Source: Salicibibacter cibi (lineage in GTDB: Bacteria > Bacillota > Bacilli > Bacillales > Marinococcaceae). Taken from it: 64,000 nucleotides of DNA. The translations under genes were made by a program, and so were the position numbers. Shown in pieces: positions 43,671 to 52,211 of the stretch (the stretch's first letter is position 1; each line of letters begins with the position of its first letter). The DNA lies in assembly GCF_016495865.1 (NCBI RefSeq), contig NZ_CP054706.1, forward strand, positions 1,116,001 through 1,180,000, read 5' to 3'. Under the pieces are notes generated by a model. The model worked only from the letters and a program-made list of their open reading frames with translations. It searched no databases and was not told the DNA's origin.

Positions 43671-44566
43671 ATGAAAAAACAGGGGATAAAAAAACTTGCT
43701 AAAGATAAAGGATTAGACGTAGTTGAAGAGACGATAAAAATCAACGAATCAGGGGTTGATTTTCAAGTGGCTCATGTTGAAGACGAAGATGGAGTGAAAT
43801 GGATTTTGCGCATTCCCCGTAGACCGGATTCTATGGCGAAAGCGAAGCAAGAGAACCAAGTGTTGGATGTAGTGAATCGCAAGACGCATATTCAAGTTCC
43901 GGAATGGTATATTTTCACAAATGAGCTTATTGCATATAAGCAGCTAGATGGCATGCCTGCCAGTACAATTGATCCTGAAATCCAAAATTATGTGTGGAGA
44001 TTTGATATCAAAAATAGCCCGGATTCTTACCATCATTCATTGGGCCGTGCGTTGGCTGATCTTCATCAAGTCCCTGTCAGCCATGTGAAAAGTTCCGGAA
44101 TTACAATAGATAATGCTCCTGAAACAAAAGAAGCAATGAAAGCTAGCATGCAATATGTCAAAAATGTCTTTGGTGTTCATCAGGATCTTTGGGATCGTTG
44201 GCAAGCATGGCTATCTAATGATGGCTTTTGGCCGAATCATACGGGATTAATCCATGGTGATGTGCACCCGGGACATATTCTCATCAATCAAGAATGTGAA
44301 GTGACGGGGTTGATTGGACAGAAGTGGCTGTAACAGATATATCACGTGATTTCACTTCCCACTATTTACTCTTTGGGGAGACCGGATTAGAGAAATTATT
44401 AGCTGCCTACGAGAATGCGGGCGGTAAAACCTGGTCACACATGAAAGAACACATTATTGAATTACAAGCCACACATGCTATTGATGTTGCTAAATTCGCG
44501 CAGTCATCCGGATTAAAAGAGATGGAAGACATGGCCAAACAAATGCTTGGGATAAATGATATCTAA
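43671..44566 (+). pseudogene. mph: Macrolide 2'-phosphotransferase (mph), frameshifted
   Basis: Starts at ATG 43671 behind GGAGG. The N-terminal lobe (WILRIPRRPDSMAKAKQE) and the kinase-like active site HGDVHPGHILI are intact. The frame then stops at 44333 after TGLIGQKWL, while another frame gives DWTEVAVTDISRDFTSHYLL and a normal C-terminus to 44566. Inserting one more GATT at about 44312 restores IDWTE, the metal-binding motif. So one unit of a GATT pair has been lost. As written, the enzyme lacks the second metal-binding Asp and the C-lobe end and should be inactive. Confidence 0.85.
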
Positions 44567-44623
44567 TAAAACCGAGTAGATTGCTATTCAGTGTTGGATC
44601 TGTGGCATTTTCTGAATCCGCTT

Positions 44624-44649
44624 AGGGGGAGTTCATTTGAGCTCCCCTT
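44624..44649 (+). terminator. Probable end of the erm operon
   Basis: AGGGGGAGTTC-ATTT-GAGCTCCCCTT hairpin; only a weak T-rich stretch follows. Confidence 0.5.
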
Positions 44650-44730
44650 GACATTTTCACGCTTCATCACATATAGTAAAAAATGAATAAAATATTGAAC
44701 GTACAAGGGGAAGTTTTAATGTATCTGGCG

Positions 44731-44827
44731 GTTCTTAACTAATCCATCAATAGGATAACTTGAAATGCAATTTTCACGTGTCAATTTGACGCTTATTTTG
44801 TTGTGTGCATTTCAAGCAGTTAAGAAC
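44731..44827. repeat. Long two-part inverted repeat
   Basis: Outer arms GTTCTTAACT (44731-44740) and AGTTAAGAAC (44818-44827), inner arms CTTGAAATGCA (44759-44769) and TGCATTTCAAG (44806-44816), both perfect. It lies upstream of the attenuator of the MutS2-like gene; it might be a small mobile relic or a stable 5' RNA structure. Confidence 0.55.
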
Positions 44828-44876
44828 ACGTTTACGATATTTTGAGTCCCGCCACAGGTGTGCCTGGAGTATTTCT

Positions 44877-44894
44877 ATGCATGCCGTAGCATGA
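44877..44894 (+). CDS. Possible 5-aa upstream peptide MHAVA
   Basis: ATG 44877 lies seven bases after GGAGT; the stop codon falls on the first bases of the terminator stem at 44893. An alternative upstream frame starts at GTG 44858 and reads through the hairpin in frame with the main gene. Either could sense ribosome stalling. Confidence 0.3.
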   Translation: MHAVA

Positions 44895-44949
44895 CCGCTG
44901 TGAACGATTGTTCATGGCGGTCTTTTTTGGGTTGCCTTAACAATCGTTC
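44893..44949 (+). promoter_or_regulatory. Terminator/antiterminator switch ahead of the MutS2-like gene
   Basis: Terminator: GACCGC, TGAAC-GATT-GTTCA, GCGGTC and six T (44893-44928). GAACGATTGTT (44902-44912) can instead pair perfectly with AACAATCGTTC (44939-44949), which would break the terminator. This is a classic attenuator. Confidence 0.75.
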
Positions 44950-44989
44950 CGGCGCCGAATCCCTTTTTGTACACGAGGAGGAAAGTGTC

Positions 44990-46915
44990 ATGAATGAACA
45001 AACATTAGAAGCGATTGGATTTAATACGGTTATCCAAGAAATTGCGGAATACGCCCGAACTGAACGTGCGAAAGCAACAATTGTAAGCACAAAGCCGACG
45101 ATGAATGAGAAACGCATTCAGCAATCGATGCAAGAAATCGAAGAAGCGATTCGAATCCTTGAAATTAGCAGCAGTGTACCGATCCACACCGTCGATGACA
45201 TTGAGAGAATGATTACGCAGGCGAAAAAAGGACTGTTCATCCGTGCGGATCAGTTTACACGTGTACTTTCATTTCTTGATCATTGCAGTAAGTTGAAACG
45301 ATTTATGAAGGATAAAGAATATGCCGCACCAACGGTCAGTTCGTATGCTTTTTCAATTGATGACGTCACGGCGCTCGAAGAACAAATCTCCGTTGCGATC
45401 CGGCATGGTCATGTTGATGATTATGCTTCGAAAGATTTAAGTTATTTACGTCGACAGCTATACGCCCTTTCAGATCGCCTAAAAGCGCGAGTTCAACAGC
45501 TTGCAAGAGGCAACAAGTACACTTCTTATCTTCAAGATACAACCGTTTCTGAAAGGAGTGGACGTTATGTGTTGCCGATCAAGAAGGAATATCGCTCGAA
45601 AGTACAAGGTACGGTTCTGGATACGTCCGCTTCCGGTTCAACGGTTTTTATTGAGCCCGCCGAGCTTGGTGACATCCAGGAAGAGATCAATCTCTACAAA
45701 GTCGCAGAAGAATCAGAAGTAGAACGCATTTTATTTGAGTTAACGGAGGTCTTGCCTTCATATGAACACACGATTCATACCGCGATGGAAGTAATGCATA
45801 GCTACGATGTCATTTTTTCTAAAGCAAAGTATTGTCGTGAGATTGAAGCGACAAGACCTGTTCTCTCTAATGATAAGACGATGGATTTAATGAATGCGCG
45901 ACACCCGGCGTTATCTAAAAGTGCAGTTCCGCTTTCGGTATCGTTTGGCGAGCGTGAGCGGGCACTCGTCATTACGGGACCGAATACAGGCGGTAAAACA
46001 GTGACGTTGAAAACGGTCGGTCTGTTAACGGTGATGGCTCAGGCGGGTCTTTTAATTCCGGCGGATGCTGGAAGTAGAACAGGAATCTTCCAGAACGTCT
46101 TTGTTGATATTGGTGATAGGCAGAGTATTGAGGATAATTTAAGTACGTTTAGTTCGAGGCTCGTATCCATTATTCAAATTCTCGAAGAGGCGAATGAGCA
46201 TTCTCTCGTATTGCTTGACGAACTCGGGTCGGGTACAGATCCTGGTGAAGGGATGGGTCTTGCGATCACGATCTTAAAACAGCTCTATAAAAAGGGGGCG
46301 ACGTTGTTTGCGACGACGCATTATAGTGAAATGAAGAGCTTTGCGGAGAAAACGGAGGGGTTTATGAACGGTTCAATGGAGTTTGATCTTCATTCACTTA
46401 AACCGACCTACCGACTGATATTAGGTGAAAGCGGTAAGAGCCAGGCGTTTGAAATTGCGATTAAGCTCGGCCTTCATCCCGCGCTCGTCGAAGAGGCTCA
46501 TAACATCACGTATGGCGAGAGTGGTGCTTACAAGGAGCGGTTCTCGGAAAAAGAATTGAAAAAAGAGTCGCTCAAGCGTCAAGTTGCAGTGAACCGTTAC
46601 GCACACCATAAAAAGAAAAAAGTAGCTGGAGACATTGCAATATTTAACCAAGGGGATAATGTTACGATCCAGGCGTCAAATGAGATGGGAATCGTCTATA
46701 CAGGTCCCGATGAGCGGGGAAATTACGTTGTGCAAGTAAAAGGGGAGAAAAAGACATTTAATCATAAGCGATTAACGCTTTCAATCCCTGCGTCAGAATT
46801 GTATCCGGATGATTATGATTTCGATATTATCTTCAAAAGCAAAACGTATCGAAAAATCAAGAAAGACCAAGCGAGGAAACACGTTGAAGGGATCTGGCTC
46901 GAAGATGAAGAATAA
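44990..46915 (+). CDS. MutS2-like ATPase without the Smr domain
   Basis: 641 aa from ATG 44990 behind GAGGAGG. MutS2 core: clamp/lever helices (TLEAIGFNTVIQEIAEYART; SERSGRYVLPIKKEYRSKVQ, DTSASGSTVFIEPAEL), Walker A ITGPNTGGKTVTLK, Walker B LVLLDELGSGTDPGEG and ATTHYSEMKSFAE. Full MutS2 is about 780 aa with a C-terminal Smr nuclease; here the protein ends at KHVEGIWLEDEE, so Smr is missing. MutS2 can sense and split collided ribosomes; with the erm operon next door and an attenuator in front, a role in antibiotic-stalled ribosomes is a reasonable inference. Recombination control is the alternative. Confidence 0.85.
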   Translation: MNEQTLEAIGFNTVIQEIAEYARTERAKATIVSTKPTMNEKRIQQSMQEIEEAIRILEISSSVPIHTVDDIERMITQAKKGLFIRADQFTRVLSFLDHCSKLKRFMKDKEYAAPTVSSYAFSIDDVTALEEQISVAIRHGHVDDYASKDLSYLRRQLYALSDRLKARVQQLARGNKYTSYLQDTTVSERSGRYVLPIKKEYRSKVQGTVLDTSASGSTVFIEPAELGDIQEEINLYKVAEESEVERILFELTEVLPSYEHTIHTAMEVMHSYDVIFSKAKYCREIEATRPVLSNDKTMDLMNARHPALSKSAVPLSVSFGERERALVITGPNTGGKTVTLKTVGLLTVMAQAGLLIPADAGSRTGIFQNVFVDIGDRQSIEDNLSTFSSRLVSIIQILEEANEHSLVLLDELGSGTDPGEGMGLAITILKQLYKKGATLFATTHYSEMKSFAEKTEGFMNGSMEFDLHSLKPTYRLILGESGKSQAFEIAIKLGLHPALVEEAHNITYGESGAYKERFSEKELKKESLKRQVAVNRYAHHKKKKVAGDIAIFNQGDNVTIQASNEMGIVYTGPDERGNYVVQVKGEKKTFNHKRLTLSIPASELYPDDYDFDIIFKSKTYRKIKKDQARKHVEGIWLEDEE

Positions 46916-46958
46916 TAAAAGGAAAACACATTGATAGCCGAAAGAATGCCACGTACGA

Positions 46959-47867
46959 TTAGTCTTTGCCCAACAAGTCGGCTAGCGCGTCCTCAGCTTT
47001 TTCAAATTTAAATCGATAGCCCGATTCCAGAGTGCGCGCCGGCATGACTTTTTGTCCGTCGGCAACGAGTACGCTCATTTCTCCGAGGGCTGCCCGCACC
47101 GCAAACGCAGGGGCAGGAAGCCAATGGGGGCGCTTCAGGGCATTGGCGATTTTTTTGCCAAAGTCACGCATACGTTCCGGGTTTGGGGCAGTGACGTTAT
47201 AAACGCCATCTACATTCGTATGCTCCAGTGCATGGGTGATAAAGGCGACCACATCATCGCGGTGGACCCAGGAATACCATTGCTTTCCATTTCCGATCGA
47301 ACCACCGACACCGAGTTTATAAGGCGCCATCATTTTCGGAAGTGCTCCTTCGCTAGGGTCGAGAATTAAGCCGAACCTCCCGTAAACAGTACGTACTCCA
47401 AGTTCTTCCGCGGGCTTTGCTTCTTGTTCCCACCGTTCGCTTACCTCCTGTAAAAAATTTTGATTTGCCGGCGCGCTCTCTTCGGTAAACGCTTCTGTTT
47501 CCGAGGTACCGTAATAACCCATGGCCGACGCACTAAAGAAAACATTTGGAGGCCCGTCGGTCAAGTTTTCCATCAAACGAAGGCATTCCCTTGTTGCTTC
47601 AATTCTGCTGTTTTTAATGCGTGCTTTATGCTTCTTTGTCCATCTGCTGCTTATGGAAGCACCAGCCAAATTAACGATCGCATCCACGTTTTCCAGTAGT
47701 TGTTCCGGTTTGTTCCCCGATAACCATTTGATATACTGCAAGTTGTTTTCGTTCTGTTTGTTTTGTGAATTTCTTGTTAGAATGGAGACAAAGTGGTCAT
47801 GGGAACGAAGCTTATCCATAAGTGCTTTTCCGACGAGGCCCGTTCCTCCTGTAATCACGACATGCAT
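46959..47867 (-). CDS. yfhF: TIGR01777-family NAD(P)-binding epimerase-like protein (YfhF)
   Basis: 302 aa from ATG 47867, eight bases after AAGGAG; an in-frame start three codons earlier overlaps the site. Rossmann motif VVITGGTGLVGKAL, VNLAGASISSRWT, FFSASAMGYYG with Ser and Tyr-x-x-x-type site, and a C-terminal DUF1731 (LPAPAFAVRAALGEMSVLVA). Extended short-chain dehydrogenase of unknown substrate. Start of the conserved yfh block; divergent from recX as in B. subtilis. Confidence 0.88.
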   Translation of the reverse strand: MHVVITGGTGLVGKALMDKLRSHDHFVSILTRNSQNKQNENNLQYIKWLSGNKPEQLLENVDAIVNLAGASISSRWTKKHKARIKNSRIEATRECLRLMENLTDGPPNVFFSASAMGYYGTSETEAFTEESAPANQNFLQEVSERWEQEAKPAEELGVRTVYGRFGLILDPSEGALPKMMAPYKLGVGGSIGNGKQWYSWVHRDDVVAFITHALEHTNVDGVYNVTAPNPERMRDFGKKIANALKRPHWLPAPAFAVRAALGEMSVLVADGQKVMPARTLESGYRFKFEKAEDALADLLGKD

Positions 47868-47944
47868 GGGAATCACTCCTTAACCATGGGGATATTATTG
47901 TTCTTTTCCCTGTTTATTCGATAGAAAAACAAGCAGGTGATCAT

Positions 47945-48760
47945 ATAAAAATTTCAAGGATTACAACACAAAAAAACGATGCCGAGCGGTACAATTTGTA
48001 TGTAGTGGATGAGAATAGTGAACGTTTTGCCTGCGGCGTGCATGAAAGTATTCTTGTGCGTTGGGAATTGGCGAAGGACAAAGCGATCACGGCTGCCGAA
48101 CTGGAGGAAATCATTCAAGATGATGATGTGGAAAAGGCGAAAAAAAAGGCGCTTCATTTTTTGGCAAGGCGTATGCGCACAGAAAGGGAAGTACGCACCA
48201 AACTAGAGGATGACGAGGTGCCTATCGATCATATCGAGCCAGTGATTGAAACCATGAAGAACCGCGGGTTTATCAATGATAAGGAGTATGCCCACACGTA
48301 TGTCCGTACCATGATGAGCACCACGGATAAAGGCCCGGGGAGCATGCGCCGTTATTTGCAAGATAAAGGCGTTAGTGACGCTGCCATTACGGAAGCGCTC
48401 GAGCAATACGATGAGCAAATTCAAATCGAGGTTATTTTAAAGGTAATCGCAAAAAAAGATAAAACAACTTCGAAGGATAGCTTGGCCATGAAAAAGAAAA
48501 AGTTGACCGAGGCATTGTTGCGTAAGGGTTTTCAACAGGCAACCATTGCCAAAGCATTCGAAGCTCACGATTTCAGCAGGGATGCAAACGATGAATGGCA
48601 ATCATTACACTTGCAGGCGGAAAAAGCAGCGAATAAACTACAGAGACGATATGAGCCAGGGAAGGTAAAACAGAAACTTAAAGAACAACTCTACAAAAAA
48701 GGTTTTTCATTGGCGATGATTGATGAATACCTTGAGACACTAAACGAAGAAAGAAGGTAA
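47945..48760 (+). CDS. recX: Regulatory protein RecX, unusual start
   Basis: Modulates RecA filaments. Homology begins before any normal start: from 47945 the frame gives (ATA)KISRITTQKNDAERYNLYV, matching the RecX N-terminus, but the first codon is ATA and the nearest standard start is TTG 47996, inside that block. AGGTGAT sits just before the ATA. Either ATA/ATT is used, or an ATG was lost and a shorter protein (254 aa) is made from TTG. The rest is typical three-helix RecX repeats (ALHFLARRMRTEREVRTKLE; RGFINDKEYAHTYVR). Confidence 0.85.
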   Translation: MKISRITTQKNDAERYNLYVVDENSERFACGVHESILVRWELAKDKAITAAELEEIIQDDDVEKAKKKALHFLARRMRTEREVRTKLEDDEVPIDHIEPVIETMKNRGFINDKEYAHTYVRTMMSTTDKGPGSMRRYLQDKGVSDAAITEALEQYDEQIQIEVILKVIAKKDKTTSKDSLAMKKKKLTEALLRKGFQQATIAKAFEAHDFSRDANDEWQSLHLQAEKAANKLQRRYEPGKVKQKLKEQLYKKGFSLAMIDEYLETLNEERR

Positions 48761-48766
48761 ACCAAG

Positions 48767-49084
48767 GTGAATCAACGATACGGGCAAATGACGAAGCAAG
48801 AGCTGACTGCAGAGGTTGCACGCTTAAATGAATTGGCGAAAAAGGCTGAACAAAAAGGAATGGTTAGTGAATTTGCGGTTCATGAGCGGAAAAAAGTGAT
48901 CGCGCAATCGTATTTGTTAAATCCGGATGATTTCAATCCGGGAGAAACGTATACGGTTGGTGAGCCTGATGTTGATGAAAGCAGTTTTGTCATCTCTTAT
49001 ATGAATGGCGTTTTTGCGTGGGGATACAGGGATGGGGAAGCGTCGTTGTCGGCCATTCCGATCGCGCTTTTGACTAAAAAATAA
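48767..49084 (+). CDS. yfhH: YfhH-like protein
   Basis: 105 aa, GTG start six bases after the recX stop. The N-terminal helix (QMTKQELTAEVARLNELAKK) and ERKKVIAQSYLLNPDDFNPG, then the small beta domain ending in GYRDGEASLSAIPIALL match YfhH, of unknown function, always found behind recX in Bacillus. Probably cotranscribed with recX. Confidence 0.85.
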   Translation: MNQRYGQMTKQELTAEVARLNELAKKAEQKGMVSEFAVHERKKVIAQSYLLNPDDFNPGETYTVGEPDVDESSFVISYMNGVFAWGYRDGEASLSAIPIALLTKK

Positions 49085-49115
49085 AACGTGAACGATAATA
49101 AACATCGTTCACGTT
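49085..49115. terminator. Bidirectional terminator yfhH/yfhP
   Basis: AACGTGAACGAT-AATAAAC-ATCGTTCACGTT, perfect 12-bp stem; A/T-rich on both sides. It overlaps the 3' end of the minus-strand gene. Confidence 0.8.
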
Positions 49116-50128
49116 GCGTTCAGTAGCCGTGCTCTTTTTTTCTTTTTGGAATTTCTGGAGGTTTGCAGTTTGTACTCCAACTTTTCCAGATCGTAAATCC
49201 AACCGGTGTACGACCCCGTGACCGTCAGATCCCGATTGAGTCGGACGACTGATATAAACGGGTAGTATCCGGCGGATCGATACCGCAAGTCGGTGAAGAT
49301 CACGTCGTAGCCGAAAGGGCGCTCTTCGATTTCCCATCGGTAGGTGGGGGAAAAAGTTAGAAACGCAGATAAATTTTCGTCTTCAAGGGCTGCCTGGATA
49401 ATTGGGCCATTCGGGATTGGTTCAAATAAATAGCTTTCCAGATAGCGAATTGTTTTCTTTTTCCAAGTGGCGACATGAAGATAATCTTGCGTACGAATGA
49501 CGAGGTGAAACTCGGACCATCGGTACGTCGGAGAGATGAAAATATGGCTAGCGTATGGGTGGAGTTGACGGGCATGCCGGATCACCCCGTTACGAACTTT
49601 CATTCTCCATACATAGTAAACGGCAAGGATCATGTAGATGGACAAGAACGTGTATCCGGGATCTGCGCCTACCAACCACAAAAGCATGCCTGCGATATGC
49701 AAGATGAACATAAACGGATCAAAAATATTGATCGAACCGATGGCAATCCATTTATCTTTTATCGGTGCCAATGCTTTTGTGCCGTAGGCGTTGAAAATAT
49801 CTACGAACACGTGAATGAAGACGGCAAGAAACGTCCATAACCATAAATGGAATAAACTCGCGGCCGGCAAAAACAAATAGATGACGGCGGAAATAACGAT
49901 AGACAAGAGGAGAACGGCTGGAATTGAGTGGGTGGCTCCTCGATGGTTCGTAATATAGGATGCATTATTTTTCATTTTTAACACCGTATCGAAATCAGGT
50001 GCCAGTGATCCAATGATAGCTCCGATCGCAACAGCTTGCATGGTTGCAGTGTTTTCGGCAATCACCGGGTCCAATGTGGATAGGCCGGCGATGCCGATAC
50101 CCATAACCACGTGGGAGGCAGTGTCCAT
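49109..50128 (-). CDS. yfhP: YfhP-like membrane-bound metal-dependent hydrolase (DUF457)
   Basis: 339 aa from ATG 50128 (family start MDTASHVVMGIGIAG); an ATG three codons upstream overlaps AGGAGGAGA. Metal-site residues of the family: HVVMG near the start, LAPDFDTVL, NHRGATHSIPAVL and FVDIFNAYGTKAL. Four to five membrane segments form the first half; the C-terminal half is soluble. Substrate unknown; in B. subtilis yfhP also precedes mutY on the other strand. Confidence 0.88.
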   Translation of the reverse strand: MDTASHVVMGIGIAGLSTLDPVIAENTATMQAVAIGAIIGSLAPDFDTVLKMKNNASYITNHRGATHSIPAVLLLSIVISAVIYLFLPAASLFHLWLWTFLAVFIHVFVDIFNAYGTKALAPIKDKWIAIGSINIFDPFMFILHIAGMLLWLVGADPGYTFLSIYMILAVYYVWRMKVRNGVIRHARQLHPYASHIFISPTYRWSEFHLVIRTQDYLHVATWKKKTIRYLESYLFEPIPNGPIIQAALEDENLSAFLTFSPTYRWEIEERPFGYDVIFTDLRYRSAGYYPFISVVRLNRDLTVTGSYTGWIYDLEKLEYKLQTSRNSKKKKRARLLNAT

Positions 50129-50249
50129 ACCCGGCATTCTCCTCCTTTTAAAATTTTCTGGTTGATTATATAAATCAGCATAGCAGATATTCTGACTTCA
50201 GTAAACGTGCTTTTACCTATATATACCCGAAAGCAAGGAGGTACATACG

Positions 50250-50591
50250 ATGGAAGAACAATCGATTCAAGTATTTATGGAATACAAGATAGTGGAAGGA
50301 AAGGAAAGCGTGTACCAAGCATGGATGAAAGAAATGGCGAATGAATTAACCGAGATGGGAGCGGAAAATTTTTGTTGGTTTGAGGCGTTGGAGCAACCCG
50401 GGTTATATGTGGAATTGTTTACGGTTCCCTCGGTCGAAATGTACGAGTCCATAAAGAACCTGCGAAGATCCGGAGAACATCCGCGCTTTGGCGAATTGGC
50501 AAATTGGGTGCACAAACCTCTCGAGCAAATCAACTGTTGGGCTTTTCGCGATCGCTCAGCGACGATTACAAATGAGAGGAAGCGATTTTAA
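50250..50591 (+). CDS. Uncharacterised protein coupled to mutY
   Basis: 113 aa, ATG after AAGCAAGGAGGTACATACG. The sequence (IQVFMEYKIVEGKESVYQAW, then ENFCWFEALEQPGLYVELFT and YESIKNLRRSGEHPRFGELA) suggests a ferredoxin-like alpha/beta barrel of the ABM/NIPSNAP kind, an inference from pattern only. Its TAA overlaps the mutY ATG (50589-50593), so the two are translated together. Not recognised as any repair factor. Confidence 0.7.
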   Translation: MEEQSIQVFMEYKIVEGKESVYQAWMKEMANELTEMGAENFCWFEALEQPGLYVELFTVPSVEMYESIKNLRRSGEHPRFGELANWVHKPLEQINCWAFRDRSATITNERKRF

Positions 50592-51667
50592 TGACCAGCT
50601 ATACAGGCCGTTTGGAAACGTTCCCCATGGGGGAATTCTGCCGGCGAATATTAAATTGGTATGAAAATAATAAACGCCCGTTGCCGTGGCGGGAAGATAA
50701 GGACCCCTATCGCATCTGGGTGTCAGAAATCATGTTGCAACAAACAAAAGTCGATACCGTTAAACCTTATTTCGAAAATTTTATGAACAAATTTCCGACC
50801 CCCGAAGCTTTAGCCGAGGCAGAGGAAGACCAAGTCATGAAAGCGTGGGAAGGATTGGGCTATTATTCGCGCGCCCGAAACCTACAATCAGCCGTTAAAG
50901 AAGTGGTTCACGATTATGGCGGTGAAATTCCGAAAAGCCCGGATCATTTTGCATCCCTAAAAGGGGTCGGCCCCTATACAAAAGGGGCTGTGATGAGCAT
51001 TGCCTATGATCTTGAAGAGCCGGCCGTTGATGGAAATGTTATGCGTGTGCTTGCTCGCGTGTTGTTGATCGGCGACGATATCGGGAAACAACGCACACGT
51101 AAACAGGTAGAAGAAGATGTGCGCATGCTTATGGCCGGAACTTCTCCCGCTGATTTTAACCAAGCTTTGATGGAACTGGGAGCGTTAGTTTGCACACCGA
51201 AAAATCCTGATTGCGACGCCTGTCCGGTAAAAAATGTTTGCCGCGCTTATCAACGGGGCATGGTCCACCAATTGCCGGTAAAAGCTAAAAAGAAGAAACA
51301 ACAACGACGGACAATGGCGGCAGCGGTGATAGAAAATGAGAAAGGTGAAATTCTTATTGAACAACGTCCGGACAAAGGGTTGCTTGCCGGGATGTGGCAA
51401 TTTCCGATGATAGAGGAAGCGCCTGCTTTGCAACAGGAAGCGTTAAGCGATTATTTAAAAGAAGTGTATGATGTGAACGTCAAATTGGCCGCAACGGAGC
51501 AAAGGTTTGACCACGTTTTTAGCCATCTTATCTGGGACATTCATGTTTTTCGTGCCACTGCTCATGTTCAGGCAGCAAGCCCCGCCGGGAGCTGGTTAAC
51601 GAAAACAGAAGCAAGGAAGTTGGCGTTTTCCGTATCCCATCAAAAAATTTGGGAAGAGCAATTGTAG
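50591..51667 (+). CDS. mutY: Adenine DNA glycosylase MutY
   Basis: 358 aa. Removes A paired with 8-oxoguanine. Helix-hairpin-helix GVGPYTKGAVMS followed by the catalytic Asp in EEPAVDGNVMRVLARV; iron-sulfur cluster as C-x6-C-x2-C-x5-C (CTPKNPDCDACPVKNVC); and a C-terminal NUDIX-like domain (EILIEQRPDKGLLAGMWQFP) that reads 8-oxoG. Complete length. Translation is coupled to the 113-aa gene upstream. Confidence 0.96.
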   Translation: MTSYTGRLETFPMGEFCRRILNWYENNKRPLPWREDKDPYRIWVSEIMLQQTKVDTVKPYFENFMNKFPTPEALAEAEEDQVMKAWEGLGYYSRARNLQSAVKEVVHDYGGEIPKSPDHFASLKGVGPYTKGAVMSIAYDLEEPAVDGNVMRVLARVLLIGDDIGKQRTRKQVEEDVRMLMAGTSPADFNQALMELGALVCTPKNPDCDACPVKNVCRAYQRGMVHQLPVKAKKKKQQRRTMAAAVIENEKGEILIEQRPDKGLLAGMWQFPMIEEAPALQQEALSDYLKEVYDVNVKLAATEQRFDHVFSHLIWDIHVFRATAHVQAASPAGSWLTKTEARKLAFSVSHQKIWEEQL

Positions 51668-51678
51668 TGCTCTTCCCT

Positions 51679-52020
51679 TCATTCATCGTTTGTGATTGGA
51701 GATGGATCCATGCTGTCCATCTTTTCTTTTGTTTCCGGCGTTCCAAGCTCATAAATGGTTCTGTACACTTGATTAATGCCGTGCTGAAATCGTTCACTAT
51801 CGTCTGTTGTGAAATGTTCATTAAAATGCCGGAAAGAAAATAAATCCGCAAGTTCCATGTCGTGTTTTTGTACATCCAATAGCAGTTGCTGTAAATCGGT
51901 AATTTCCTCTTCAGTCGCTTCTATTTCATATTCAATAAGCTCATGATCATTGATTTTTGATGTTGTGATATCTTCCATGCTTGTTGGATTTAAATTGACA
52001 TAATACGTACGCTTCGTCAT
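51679..52020 (-). CDS. Small acidic protein, paralogue 1 of a pair
   Basis: 113 aa. MTKRTYYVNLNPTSMEDITT, then LIEYEIEATEEEITDLQQLL and FNEHFTTDDSERFQHGINQV aligns well with the gene at 52212. A short N-terminal beta pair followed by helices is likely. ATG after GGGGGTTCATCT. Occurs between mutY and fabL; conserved hypothetical in Bacillaceae by pattern, family not named. Ends close to the mutY stop, convergent. Confidence 0.72.
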   Translation of the reverse strand: MTKRTYYVNLNPTSMEDITTSKINDHELIEYEIEATEEEITDLQQLLLDVQKHDMELADLFSFRHFNEHFTTDDSERFQHGINQVYRTIYELGTPETKEKMDSMDPSPITNDE

Positions 52021-52211
52021 AGATGAACCCCCCTGTAATCCAATGCTTTGATTTGTATTTTCCCGGTGGGACCCTTTTTTCAGGAAGCAAGAATCCTTCT
52101 TCCGACTTCTTTATTAACCGGGGAATGTAAAACCCCGCTGATGGAAGTTTCACTTTATCATGTGAACATACGAGGGGGATTATAGGTTGAAAAAAATGCC
52201 AGATTTGCATT

